Below, piece by piece: positions 43,322 through 51,098 of a stretch of DNA of 64,000 nucleotides. Each line of letters opens with the position of its first letter. The first letter of the stretch is position 1. Source of the stretch: JAEUJZ01 sp964460115 (GTDB lineage: Bacteria > Myxococcota_A > Polyangia > Palsa-1104 > JAEUJZ01); NCBI GenBank assembly GCA_964460115.1, contig CAYWPR010000011.1, positions 49,097 through 113,096 on the forward strand, given 5' to 3'. The notes below the pieces were generated by a model. That model was not told the DNA's origin and did no database searches. It saw only the letters and a program-made list of their open reading frames with translations. Made by a program: the position numbers and the translations under genes.

Positions 43322-43990
43322 TTATTCCAGTTGCAAAACGCGCCAGCGGCCCTCTTCTAGAAGCAGGCGGGCTTCTTTGCTTTCGCCAAGGGGCAGCCGC
43401 GCGGCTTGGCCTTCTTTGTCAAACACGAAAGGCTCGACAAGGTGCAGCTCAATGGCGGCGAGCTGGGCCAAAAGCGCGGTGCGATCCGCGCCTTCAAAAC
43501 GTTGACGCAGCGCATCGACGGTATATTGGCCTTCTAGCGACTGGGGAACAAAGCGCAAAAGCGTGCTGTAGCGCCGAGCAGTGAGGGCGCGAATAAAAGA
43601 ACGCAGCGCTTGTTCAGGCGTATTTTGCGGATAAAAATCGAGCGGATTGTCAGCAAATAGATAGGGACCGTCGCTGCCGGCGCTGCGTATAAGCCGCAGG
43701 GCCGGGCCCTCGGGCAAAGGGAGCTGCGCGCTCATTTCGACGCGGGCTTGACCCGCGCGCAGTTGCGTCCGCGCTTCCAATAGCAGGCTGCGCTGACTTT
43801 GTACCTGACGCACAAAACACGGCTTGTCGCAGCGATTTTGAAAATCATCGTCCATCATGTGATAGGCGGCGGACAGTTCTTCATTGGCGATAAGGTCCAA
43901 ATAGCGCCGAGCCGTGCTAAGCGGATCGCTAGACGCAAAGCGCTGACAAGCCCCTAGAAACAGGGCGGCCCATAAAAAGAAGCGGGTCAT
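43322..43990 (-). CDS. lipoprotein of unknown function (NTF2-like mature part?)
   Basis: The ATG 43988-43990 overlaps the permease stop (ATGA). The n-region MTRFFLWAALFLGAC gives a lipobox Cys15. The mature part begins PLSTARRYLDLIANEELSAAYHMMDDDFQNRC and ends in LLLEEGRWRVLQLE. This layout of helix then strand-rich tail ending in a 'WRV' strand fits an NTF2-like fold. About 222 residues. Without the start assigned here the frame appears to extend into the permease through the N gap, which is an artefact. The function is unknown. Confidence 0.65.
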   Translation of the reverse strand: MTRFFLWAALFLGACQRFASSDPLSTARRYLDLIANEELSAAYHMMDDDFQNRCDKPCFVRQVQSQRSLLLEARTQLRAGQARVEMSAQLPLPEGPALRLIRSAGSDGPYLFADNPLDFYPQNTPEQALRSFIRALTARRYSTLLRFVPQSLEGQYTVDALRQRFEGADRTALLAQLAAIELHLVEPFVFDKEGQAARLPLGESKEARLLLEEGRWRVLQLE

Positions 43991-45349
43991 ATGTCCTTTG
44001 CGTCCTGGGCCAGCACGCGCGGGCGAGCGCGCAGCAAATAATAAAGGATGAAAAGCCCGTAGATTCCCAGGCTGCAAAGTCCCAAGCCGGGGGCGCTGCA
44101 TAGAATCGCGCCAAGGCACAAGACGGCCAAAAACAGCGCGAGTAGCGGCACATAGGGATAGCCGGGCGTTCGATACGGCCGGACCAAATTCGGCTGACGG
44201 CGGCGCAGCACCAGCAGCGAGACCATCGACAAGATGTACAGCACCGCGGCTCCGAGCACTGAAATGGTAATGGCCTGATCGGTCTTGCCGGTTTTGACCA
44301 CGACCAATCCCAAGAGCGCCGGAACGATGACCGACCAAATCGGCGTGCGCCGCCGCGGATGCAAATAGGACAAAAATGGCGGCAGATAACCGCCGCGCGA
44401 CAGCGCAAACACCTGCCGCGAGTAACCCATCATGATGCCNNNNNNNNNNGTGAAAGCTGGCGAGGAGCCCAAATAGGCCAATGTAGACCATCATATGGGT
44501 CAGCGGGTGATTCGCGGACAGCACGTGGGCCATGGCCCGTGGCAGCGGTGAGTCGTCTTTAACAAGCTCGGGCCAGGGCACGACGCCGCTTGTGCAGATG
44601 AGCGTGCCCATTGCCAAAACCACCAGGGTGCACAGGCCGGCGGTGTAGCCAATGGGAATATTGCGCCGCGGATTGATGACTTCCTCGGCCGACATGGCCA
44701 CGCCTTCCAGGGCCAGATAGAACCAAATGGCAAAGGGCAGGGCCAAAAAGATGCCGCTCAGGCCAAAGGGCAAAAGCGGCGGCGCCCACAATAAGCTTGG
44801 CTGCACATGCGGTCCGGTGATGCCGAAAAACACCGCCAGCTCAAACACCGCCAGGGCGGTGACAAATAGTTCGAAGCGAGCGGCCAGTTCTACACCCAGG
44901 CAGTTGATGATCGCAAAAAGGACGTAGGCAGCGGTGGCCACCGCCTGTACGGGCAGGGCGGGTACGCGAAAATGCACATAACTGCCAATGGCCAGGGCAA
45001 TGGCCGGTGGCGCAAAAACGAATTCCAAAAGCGTGGCGACTCCGGCGCACAGACCCCAAAAAGGGCCGAGCGCTTGCCGCGCGTAGGCATAGGGTCCGCC
45101 CGAATGAGGAATCGCTGCGGAAAGCTCGGTGTAACTGAAAATGAAGCAGACGTACATCACCGTGACCAGAAACACCGCGGCCAGCATGCCCACGGGGCCG
45201 GCTTTGCTAAGGCCGTAATTCCAGCCAAAATAGTCTCCGGAAATGACCAGTCCGACGGCGATGCCCCACAGGTGCAAGGGGCCAAGAACACGTTTTAAGG
45301 CCGCAGGCGCGCTAGGCTTGGACGTTTGTGCCGAAAAAGGCGCATCCAT
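43987..45349 (-). CDS. eat: APC-family permease, ethanolamine-permease (Eat)-like, crossed by an assembly gap
   Basis: The start is ATG 45347-45349. N-terminal part: LGPLHLWGIAVGLVISGDYFGWNYGL, FIFSYTELSAAIPHSGGPYAYARQALGP, TLLEFVFAPPAIALAIGSY, FAIWFYLALEGVAMSAEEVINPRRNIP. Then the 10-N gap at 44440-44449, after which GIMMGYSRQVFALSRGGYLPPF continues. In ethanolamine permeases LFGLxASFH is directly followed by GIIMGYSRQ; here LFGLLASFH and GIMMGYSRQ abut the gap in the same frame if no base is missing. So the gene is probably intact, about 450 residues, with about 12 membrane helices. It overlaps the lipoprotein gene by ATGA. No ethanolamine-lyase genes are nearby. Confidence 0.8.
44440..44449. 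other. assembly gap (10 N)
   Basis: A run of ten N inside the permease gene, breaking its frame on paper. The conserved flanking motifs (SFH before, GIMMGYSRQ after, reading the minus strand) suggest that zero bases are truly missing. Confidence 0.97.
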
Positions 45350-45421
45350 GTTCTTGGTTGCATAACACAGCCTCGCCTGAGGCGGTGACCAAATGCCCGC
45401 ATTCATGCTAGTTTGCCGGCC

Positions 45422-46684
45422 GTGACTGCTGTGCGAGCTCAAGTAATTTTAAAGCGCGGACGGGCAAACCCTGTGTGGTGCGGCCATCCGTGGGTGTATT
45501 CCGGCGCCATTGAGAAAACCACCGGCGATATCGTCCCGGGCGATGTCGTCGAGGTTCTGGATGTCGATAAACGGCTGATTGGCGCGGGCTTTGTCAATCC
45601 GCGCTCGCAAATCATGGTGCGCATGCTCACCCGCGGTGCGCTCGAGGTAAATGCTGCCGCGGTGTCACCGCATTCTTTAGACGTCGCCGAGCACCTTGTG
45701 CCGGCCGGCGATGCGGTGGCGGCGCTTTTGCAAATGCGCATAAGCGCGGCGCTGCGGCTGCGTCGAACCATTGGTCTGCCCAGCGAAGAAACCACCGCGT
45801 ATCGGCTGATCAATTCTGAAGGAGACGGACTGCCGGGACTTGTCGTCGATGTCTATGGCGATGTCGCCGCAGTGCAGTTTACGGCGCTCGGCATGAAACG
45901 GCAGGAAGAAGTGATTTGGAAAGCTCTGCAAGAGCTGCCGCTTGGTCTTTCCGCGATTGTCGAGGTCGGCGCCGGCAGTTTCTCGCATATCGAGGGCTTT
46001 GCCGGAAGCACGCGAGTGGTTTTTGGCGATCCCGGCCGTCTGAAAAACGGCGCATCCTGTCGCGAAAACGGAGTCGAGCTGCACGTCGATTTGGATCAGG
46101 GGCAAAAAACCGGGCTGTTTTTGGATCAGCGGCAAAACCGGCGGCGGCTGGCGCAGTACTGCCGCAATGCCGATGTGCTGGATGTCTATTGTTACGTGGG
46201 CGGATTTGCTCTTTTGGCTTTGCGCCATGGCGCGCGCTCGGCCACTTGTGTGGACAGCTCCGCGCGGGCGCTGCAGGCGGCGCGGCAAAATGCCGAGCGC
46301 AATCAGCTTTTCGGCCTGGAAACCGTCGAGCAGGATGCTTTTCGCTACCTCGAGTGGGTCACTCCGCATCGCTTCGACGTGGTCGTCGTGGATCCGCCAA
46401 AGTTTGCGCGCAGCCAGCGCGATCTGAAAGCGGCCCTCAAGGGATATCAGCGCTTGAACATGCTGGCGCTAAATGCAGTAAAGCGCGGCGGGCTTTTGGC
46501 GACTTCTTCTTGCTCGCAGCTTATCGACGAGGAGGCTTTTGAACGCATGGTGGCCGCAGCGGCGCATGACGCCGGCCGGCGAGTGACGGTGCTGGAGAAA
46601 TCCTCGCAAGGTCCGGATCATCCGGTGCCGCCGGCATTTCTTGAAGGGCGATACCTCAAGTTTGTGCTTCTAAGCGTGGATTAA
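45422..46684 (+). CDS. rlmI: class I SAM-dependent rRNA methyltransferase with PUA domain (RlmI-like)
   Basis: About 420 residues from GTG 45422 (a TTG at 45413 is possible). The N-terminal PUA-like RNA-binding region is VILKRGRANPVWCGHPWVYSGAIEKTTG. The middle EEHRR-type region contains LINSEGDGLPGLVVDVYGDVAAVQF. The Rossmann methyltransferase has VLDVYCYVGGFALLALRHGA, VDSSARALQAARQNAERN and motif IV-like VVVVDPPKFARSQRDLKAALKGYQRLNMLAL, ending TSSCSQLID. This is the pattern of 23S rRNA m5C methyltransferase RlmI (YccW); exact site specificity is inferred. It diverges from the permease. Confidence 0.88.
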   Translation: MTAVRAQVILKRGRANPVWCGHPWVYSGAIEKTTGDIVPGDVVEVLDVDKRLIGAGFVNPRSQIMVRMLTRGALEVNAAAVSPHSLDVAEHLVPAGDAVAALLQMRISAALRLRRTIGLPSEETTAYRLINSEGDGLPGLVVDVYGDVAAVQFTALGMKRQEEVIWKALQELPLGLSAIVEVGAGSFSHIEGFAGSTRVVFGDPGRLKNGASCRENGVELHVDLDQGQKTGLFLDQRQNRRRLAQYCRNADVLDVYCYVGGFALLALRHGARSATCVDSSARALQAARQNAERNQLFGLETVEQDAFRYLEWVTPHRFDVVVVDPPKFARSQRDLKAALKGYQRLNMLALNAVKRGGLLATSSCSQLIDEEAFERMVAAAAHDAGRRVTVLEKSSQGPDHPVPPAFLEGRYLKFVLLSVD

Positions 46685-46707
46685 CCAAGCAGACGGGCAA
46701 ATTCGTG

Positions 46708-47973
46708 ATGCTGGGACCGATACTGTCTTTGCTGGCGCTGTTTTTGGCCATCGGGGTCAGCATCTTTTCGCGCATCAACGTCGGCCTTTTGGGAATGGTC
46801 TTTGCCTATACCCTGGGGGTGGCGGTGCTGGGCATGAGCACGCGCCAAGTCAGCGCCGGCTTTCCCACCGGTTTGCTTTTGACCCTTTTGGGGCTGACCT
46901 TTCTGTTTGGCCATGCCAAGGTCAACGGCACGCTCGATCGACTGGCGGGCTGGGCGGTGCAGCTCGCGCGGGGGCGCCTTGGGTTATTGCCGGTGATTTT
47001 CTTTTTGCTGGCGGCCGCGCTTGGCACCATGGGGGCGGGCAATATCGGGGCGGTGGCGCTACTTGCGCCGGTGGCGATGGAAGCCGCGGCTGAACTCGGC
47101 ATTTCGCCATTTCTTATGGCTTTGATGGTTGCTTGTGGCGGCAATGCATCGGCGTTTTCTCCGGTGGCTCCAACCGGCGCAATCGCCGTCGAGCTCATGG
47201 GGCGCATCGGCCTAGTCGGCGTGGGCTGGCACAATTACGGACAGTGCTTTATCGCGCACTGCATTCTGGGATTTGGCGGCTATTTTTTATTTGGCGGCTG
47301 GCCGCTTTTGCGCAGCCAGCCGAGTGCTGAGCTTGCTGCTCGGTTGCGCGCGGCGCTGCAGGAACGGCGACAGCCGCTAAGCTGGCGCCACTACCTGACG
47401 CTGGCCGTGCTTCTGACGATGCTTTTTCTGGTGGGCCGCTACAAGGTAGAGGTTGGCGTGCTGGCGCTCGGGGCGGCTTTGCTGCTGAGTGTGACCCAGC
47501 CAAAAGACGAAGAAAAAGCGCTGCGCAGCATTCCCTGGGGAACCGTGCTGATGGTTTGCGGCATGACGGTGCTGATGGCGATTTTGGAAAAATCAGGCGG
47601 CATTGCGCTGTGTACGCAGATTTTGAGCAAAATGGCGACGCCGCGTACTGCTCCGCTGCTTGTAGGGCTTTTGACGGGAGCCTTGTCGGCGTATAGCAGC
47701 TCATCCGGGGTGGTGCTGCCGGCTTTTCTGCCGACGATTCCGGGGCTTGTCGCGACGCTGGGGGTCTCGCCGCTGGTTTTGGCGGATAGTGTCAACGTCG
47801 GTGCGCATTTGGTCGATGTTTCGCCCTTGTCGACTTTGGGGGCGCTGTGTCTAGCGTGCGCGCCGCCGCGCGCTCAGGCGCAGCTTTATCGGCAGCTTTT
47901 GGCCTGGGGCCTAGGCATGATTCTCGTCGGCGGACTTTACTGCTTCGTCATTTTTGGCCTGCTTGGCCTATAA
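46708..47973 (+). CDS. MatC/ion-transporter-superfamily carboxylate carrier
   Basis: About 421 residues (ATG 46708; GTG 46705 is the alternative). It is almost entirely hydrophobic, with about 11-12 membrane helices. It contains FSRINVGLLGMVFAYTLGVAVLGMSTRQVSAGFPTGLLLTLLGLTFLF, which matches the N-terminal MatC (dicarboxylate/malonate carrier) domain, then GTMGAGNIGAVALLAPVAMEAAAELGISPFLMALMVACGGNASAFSPVAPTGAI. The second half repeats the pattern (AYSSSSGVVLPAFLPTIPGL, SVNVGAHLVDVSPLSTLGAL). The substrate is predicted as a small dicarboxylate by family, not by direct evidence. It lies 23 bases after rlmI. Confidence 0.82.
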   Translation: MLGPILSLLALFLAIGVSIFSRINVGLLGMVFAYTLGVAVLGMSTRQVSAGFPTGLLLTLLGLTFLFGHAKVNGTLDRLAGWAVQLARGRLGLLPVIFFLLAAALGTMGAGNIGAVALLAPVAMEAAAELGISPFLMALMVACGGNASAFSPVAPTGAIAVELMGRIGLVGVGWHNYGQCFIAHCILGFGGYFLFGGWPLLRSQPSAELAARLRAALQERRQPLSWRHYLTLAVLLTMLFLVGRYKVEVGVLALGAALLLSVTQPKDEEKALRSIPWGTVLMVCGMTVLMAILEKSGGIALCTQILSKMATPRTAPLLVGLLTGALSAYSSSSGVVLPAFLPTIPGLVATLGVSPLVLADSVNVGAHLVDVSPLSTLGALCLACAPPRAQAQLYRQLLAWGLGMILVGGLYCFVIFGLLGL

Positions 47974-47976
47974 GTT

Positions 47977-48855
47977 CTACTTGGCGCCGCCTTGAATCCA
48001 GGTTTCGATGGCAAAAAGGGCGTCAGGCGATAAAGGCGGCAGCGAAGGCGGGGGCATCGGATCGCCATCGATGCGCAAAAAGCCACCGGCGCTCGCCGAA
48101 AGAACTTTGCGCAATAGATAGCTCATCTCGGGCTGACCCGGCGCGACGAGGCGCAATGATTCACTGCCGGCGCGCCTACTTAAAAGCGCTTGTCGCACCA
48201 AGTCGGGCGCGGCCGAAAAATCCAAGCCCCGCGCCGGTCCAGTTTGAGGGTTGCTTTGATGACAGCCGCTTGCGGCGCAGCTTTGGCGCAGCGGACCGTT
48301 TGGCAAAAGCAAGTCGGCAAGCTGCACCGGCGGCGGCGGCGGCGCTTCCGGTTGAAGCTGCGATCCGGTGTGAAAACTCAGAAGAAAAGGCGAGCCAGAA
48401 CTTTGGGCCGCGAAATCTTTGCTGCCGAGCGGCCGGCCGAGAAGCGATCGAATGCTGGGCGATAACAAGACGAAGTAATCGGTCTGTGGCAATAAATGCA
48501 CTCGTGGCCGCAGACGAATCTGCTTGGCCACCAGGCTGACCTCGACCGTGTACTGAATGTTCTGGCCGCGTGGGCCAAACTGCAAGGCGGGAAAGTTTAT
48601 CGTGGTCGGATCAGGAAAATCGCTGAAGCGGATTGCGATGTTCGAATTGATGGGTTGCGGCGCAGTAGGATCGGGCAGCGGTAGCTCGGCGCTAACGACC
48701 TCAAACGCTACCAATTCCTGAGGCGATGGGGGAAAAACTTCCTGATCCGTTGAAACATTGCAGCCTAATGTGCCTAAGGCAGTCATGAGCGCAATTTTTA
48801 CAAACCATTTGTCGATTTGTAGGGAAACTGCTATAGCCCATTCCTGCTTCGCCAA
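47977..48855 (-). CDS. lipoprotein with Ig-like domain and c-type-haem-like motif
   Basis: 292 residues. The N-terminus (MAKQEWAIAVSLQIDKWFVKIALMTALGTLGC) has an extended n-region before a lipobox Cys. Residues about 45-165 fit a bacterial Ig-like/SbsA-type beta-sandwich (NSNIAIRFSDFPDPTTIN ... DYFVLLSPSIRSLLG). Residues about 195-285 carry a haem-type motif, CAASGCH (C-x4-CH rather than C-x2-CH), then GLDFSAAPD and SYLLRKVLSASAGGFLRIDGDPMPPPSLPPLS, the pattern of planctomycete-type cytochrome-like modules. Haem binding is uncertain because of the C-x4-CH spacing. It is probably an outer-membrane or periplasmic lipoprotein. Confidence 0.65.
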   Translation of the reverse strand: MAKQEWAIAVSLQIDKWFVKIALMTALGTLGCNVSTDQEVFPPSPQELVAFEVVSAELPLPDPTAPQPINSNIAIRFSDFPDPTTINFPALQFGPRGQNIQYTVEVSLVAKQIRLRPRVHLLPQTDYFVLLSPSIRSLLGRPLGSKDFAAQSSGSPFLLSFHTGSQLQPEAPPPPPVQLADLLLPNGPLRQSCAASGCHQSNPQTGPARGLDFSAAPDLVRQALLSRRAGSESLRLVAPGQPEMSYLLRKVLSASAGGFLRIDGDPMPPPSLPPLSPDALFAIETWIQGGAK

Positions 48856-48898
48856 TTCAGCTCCGAAGTTTCAGGAAGCTTATGCTTTGCTTTACATA

Positions 48899-48924
48899 CA
48901 TATGCACAGATTTCTGTGCATATG
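48899..48924. repeat. perfect 11-bp inverted repeat
   Basis: Arms CATATGCACAG (48899-48909) and CTGTGCATATG (48914-48924) surround ATTT. It lies directly after the stop of the 84-residue gene and upstream of the lipoprotein start at 48855. No T-run follows on the minus strand, so an operator is as likely as a terminator. Confidence 0.6.
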
Positions 48925-48925
48925 C

Positions 48926-49180
48926 TCAGCTTTCTGTATACATACGGATCTGGTCTCGCACTACATTTTCATGAATGCCTGTCCGTATGTATTCTTTCAA
49001 ACAATCCGCCAGGGTGATCATCATGTCGCCGGTGCCGCGGTCTTCGACCAGGCGGGCCAGCAGGGCCTGGCTGTCTCGGCTCTCGTCGTTGCGGAGGAAA
49101 TCCTTGACCATCTCCATGGTTAGATCGCCCTGAAAGTCGAGCATGAGGTTATCGAGCAAGTAGCTAATGAGCGCGTTCAA
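48926..49180 (-). CDS. small conserved-looking hypothetical protein
   Basis: 84 residues, acidic, helical (ISYLLDNLMLDFQGDLTMEMVKDFLRND ... LADCLKEYIRTGIHENVVRDQIRMY). No signal peptide or membrane helix. It has its own ATG at 49178-49180 after an AT-rich upstream region (49181-49260). Its last 55 bases contain both arms of an 11-bp inverted repeat, ATACATACGGA 48938-48948 and TCCGTATGTAT 48982-48992. The function is unknown; the compact helical pattern suggests a cytoplasmic regulator or adaptor. Confidence 0.6.
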   Translation of the reverse strand: MNALISYLLDNLMLDFQGDLTMEMVKDFLRNDESRDSQALLARLVEDRGTGDMMITLADCLKEYIRTGIHENVVRDQIRMYTES

Positions 49181-49320
49181 GTGATCCTCCCGACGCCAAA
49201 AGAACGTTGATTTTTGAATACTATCAGGTCTTTAGGTGGTTGTACATAATCGATGTCTGGCGATCTGGCGGAAATGGGCAATCTTGACGCGACCCTCGGC
49301 GTGCTGATACCGTGCTTTTT

Positions 49321-49752
49321 ATGAGAGGAGTGCCTCGTCTTGTCGCTGGAGGTGCGGTGGCTTGGCTGGCTGGCGCAGCCGCCTGTGGCCCCATCACCTA
49401 CATGTCGCGCGCTACCTTTGGCGCGTCCGGCGACATTGCCGAGCTGCGCGCCAAAGGCGCGTCGGAAATGGCCCCCTATGAATGGACCGCGGCCAACGAA
49501 TATTTGCGCCGCGCGCAGGAATTAGCTGGCTACGCTCGATTTCAAGATGCTAACAGTTTTGCCAAACAAGCTCAGCAAAACGCGGCTTTGGCAAAGCAAG
49601 TCAGCGATCAGCGTACACAGAATAAAGAATTGCCAGTTTACGATCCGAACGACAAGTCCATCTATATCAACAAAGATGGCGTGGTGAAGAAAAAGACCGA
49701 TTTGGCACCCGGCAGCAATGGTATAGGTTTGCGCACCGAGGAGAAGCCGTGA
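49321..49752 (+). CDS. DUF4398-type lipoprotein
   Basis: About 143 residues from ATG 49321. The signal (RGVPRLVAGGAVAWLAGAAAC) has a lipobox Cys. The mature part contains the DUF4398 helix pair: APYEWTAANEYLRRAQELAGYARFQDANSFAKQAQQNAALAKQ. A short charged tail follows. In Myxococcota this family often lies right before OmpA-like lipoproteins, as here; its stop overlaps the next gene's GTG (GTGA). Probably an outer-membrane lipoprotein working with the OmpA-family neighbour. Role by association only. Confidence 0.8.
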   Translation: MRGVPRLVAGGAVAWLAGAAACGPITYMSRATFGASGDIAELRAKGASEMAPYEWTAANEYLRRAQELAGYARFQDANSFAKQAQQNAALAKQVSDQRTQNKELPVYDPNDKSIYINKDGVVKKKTDLAPGSNGIGLRTEEKP

Positions 49753-50990
49753 TGGTGCCCAATGGGCGTTTGTGGAGCTCGGCGGTTGTGCAGTCGAGTA
49801 AGCCGAAATTTGAAGCATTTTCGGCTTGCGGAGCGGCATTTGCGCTGTTTTTGCTACCGCTTCTTGCCGGTTGTCCCGGTTCGCAACTAAAACAGCAGCT
49901 AGTCGGGGTCAAACAGAACATTGATCAGGCGCGCAATCAAGGCGCTTATCTTTGTGCTCCGGTTGAATTGGCTATGGCTGAATCGCATTATGAATTTGCG
50001 CAGGCTGACCTGCGCTATGGCGATTACTTCGCAGCCAAAGAACAAGTTCAAATCAGCGACCGCAACGCGCGGCTGGCTTTGGAAAAATCTCCGCAGCCAA
50101 AGTGCCAGTACGCACCAGCAAGACCGCTCGTGCCGGTTATGGGCGACCGCGACGGCGATGGACTTAAGGACAACGCCGACAAATGCCCCGACGAGCCGGA
50201 GGACAAAGACGGCTTCGAGGACGAAGACGGCTGCCCGGATCTTGACAATGACAAGGACGGGATCGTCGATGTTGCCGACAAGTGTCCAAACGAGCCGGAA
50301 GACAAAGACGGCTTCGAGGACGAAGATGGTTGCCCGGATCTCGATAATGACAAAGACGGGCTGCTCGACGCTGACGACAAATGTCCGAATGTTCTCGGGC
50401 CCAAAGAAAATCAAGGCTGCCCGGACACGGACCGCGACAAAGATGGCGTGGTCGACAGGCTCGACAGATGTCCCGACGAGCCCGGAGTTCCGCCCTCCGG
50501 CTGCCCGGAAAAGAAGTTTGTCGTCGTTACGGCGCAAAAGATCGAGCTGAAGCGGCAGATTCATTTTGCGACGAACAAAGCGCGCATCCTGCCTGATTCC
50601 TATGAGCTTCTCGACGAAGTGGTCGATGTGCTGCGCAAAAATCCGCAGATCGCCATGCTGCATATAGAAGGGCATACCGATAACCGCGGCAGGGCGCGCA
50701 AAAACATCGTTCTTTCGAAGAATCGAGCGCAGGCGGTGTACGATTATTTGGTCGGCAAGGGGATTGAAGCCAGCCGTCTGCAGACCCAAGGCTTTGGACA
50801 GAGCTGCCCCATCGAAAGCAACTTGACCGACGAAGGCCGCGAAAAGAACCGCCGTACCGATTTTTTCATCATCAACGAAGGCCAGACGATAAACCGCGGT
50901 TGCCTCGAAGAGGCGCCGGTTGCCAAGAAGGGCAAAAAAGCCAAAAACGCTGGCCAAGCGCAGAAAAAGAAGAAGAAAGCGGCCAAGTAG
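49749..50990 (+). CDS. OmpA-family lipoprotein with thrombospondin-type-3 repeats
   Basis: 413 residues from GTG 49749 (GTGA overlap with the DUF4398 gene; ATG 49752 also in frame). It has a lipobox-like LLPLLAGC. A second DUF4398-like helix pair (VELAMAESHYEFAQADLRYGDYFAAKEQVQIS) is followed by calcium-binding TSP3 repeats (DRDGDGLKDNADKCPDEPED..., 99-bp tandem units at 50178-50375). The C-terminal OmpA domain binds peptidoglycan (IHFATNKARILPDSYELLDEV ... HIEGHTDNRGRARKNIVLSKNRAQAVYDYL ... GFGQSCPIESN). The tail is Lys-rich. It links the outer membrane to the cell wall. Confidence 0.93.
   Translation: MMVPNGRLWSSAVVQSSKPKFEAFSACGAAFALFLLPLLAGCPGSQLKQQLVGVKQNIDQARNQGAYLCAPVELAMAESHYEFAQADLRYGDYFAAKEQVQISDRNARLALEKSPQPKCQYAPARPLVPVMGDRDGDGLKDNADKCPDEPEDKDGFEDEDGCPDLDNDKDGIVDVADKCPNEPEDKDGFEDEDGCPDLDNDKDGLLDADDKCPNVLGPKENQGCPDTDRDKDGVVDRLDRCPDEPGVPPSGCPEKKFVVVTAQKIELKRQIHFATNKARILPDSYELLDEVVDVLRKNPQIAMLHIEGHTDNRGRARKNIVLSKNRAQAVYDYLVGKGIEASRLQTQGFGQSCPIESNLTDEGREKNRRTDFFIINEGQTINRGCLEEAPVAKKGKKAKNAGQAQKKKKKAAK
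50178..50375 (+). repeat. two 99-bp tandem coding repeats (TSP3 units)
   Basis: GACAAATGCCC-type units begin at 50178 and 50277, with a third partial unit from 50376. Each encodes 33 residues with the pattern DKCPDEPEDKDGFEDEDGCP plus DNDKDG. The frame is kept, so repeat number could vary by recombination without disrupting the OmpA domain. Confidence 0.85.
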
Positions 50991-51098
50991 GCCGCTCGGC
51001 CCGTCTCGATAGCGCATCCTGCCGCTATGTCCTTTTAAGCATCCCCCAAGTCGCTGTAAGCTCAGGCTATGGTTTTTTCGCAGGAGCAAGAATTTCGC

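Noticed and set aside
43322..45442. A 706-codon protein joining the permease N-terminus and the lipoprotein
   Set aside because: The fusion exists only because the 10-N gap shifts the frame. The permease continues in another frame after the gap and the lipoprotein has its own start and lipobox.
49899..51089. 396-codon minus-strand open frame opposite the OmpA gene
   Set aside because: It mirrors the repetitive TSP3 and OmpA codons on the plus strand, which have clear family motifs. The reverse frame has no recognisable domain.
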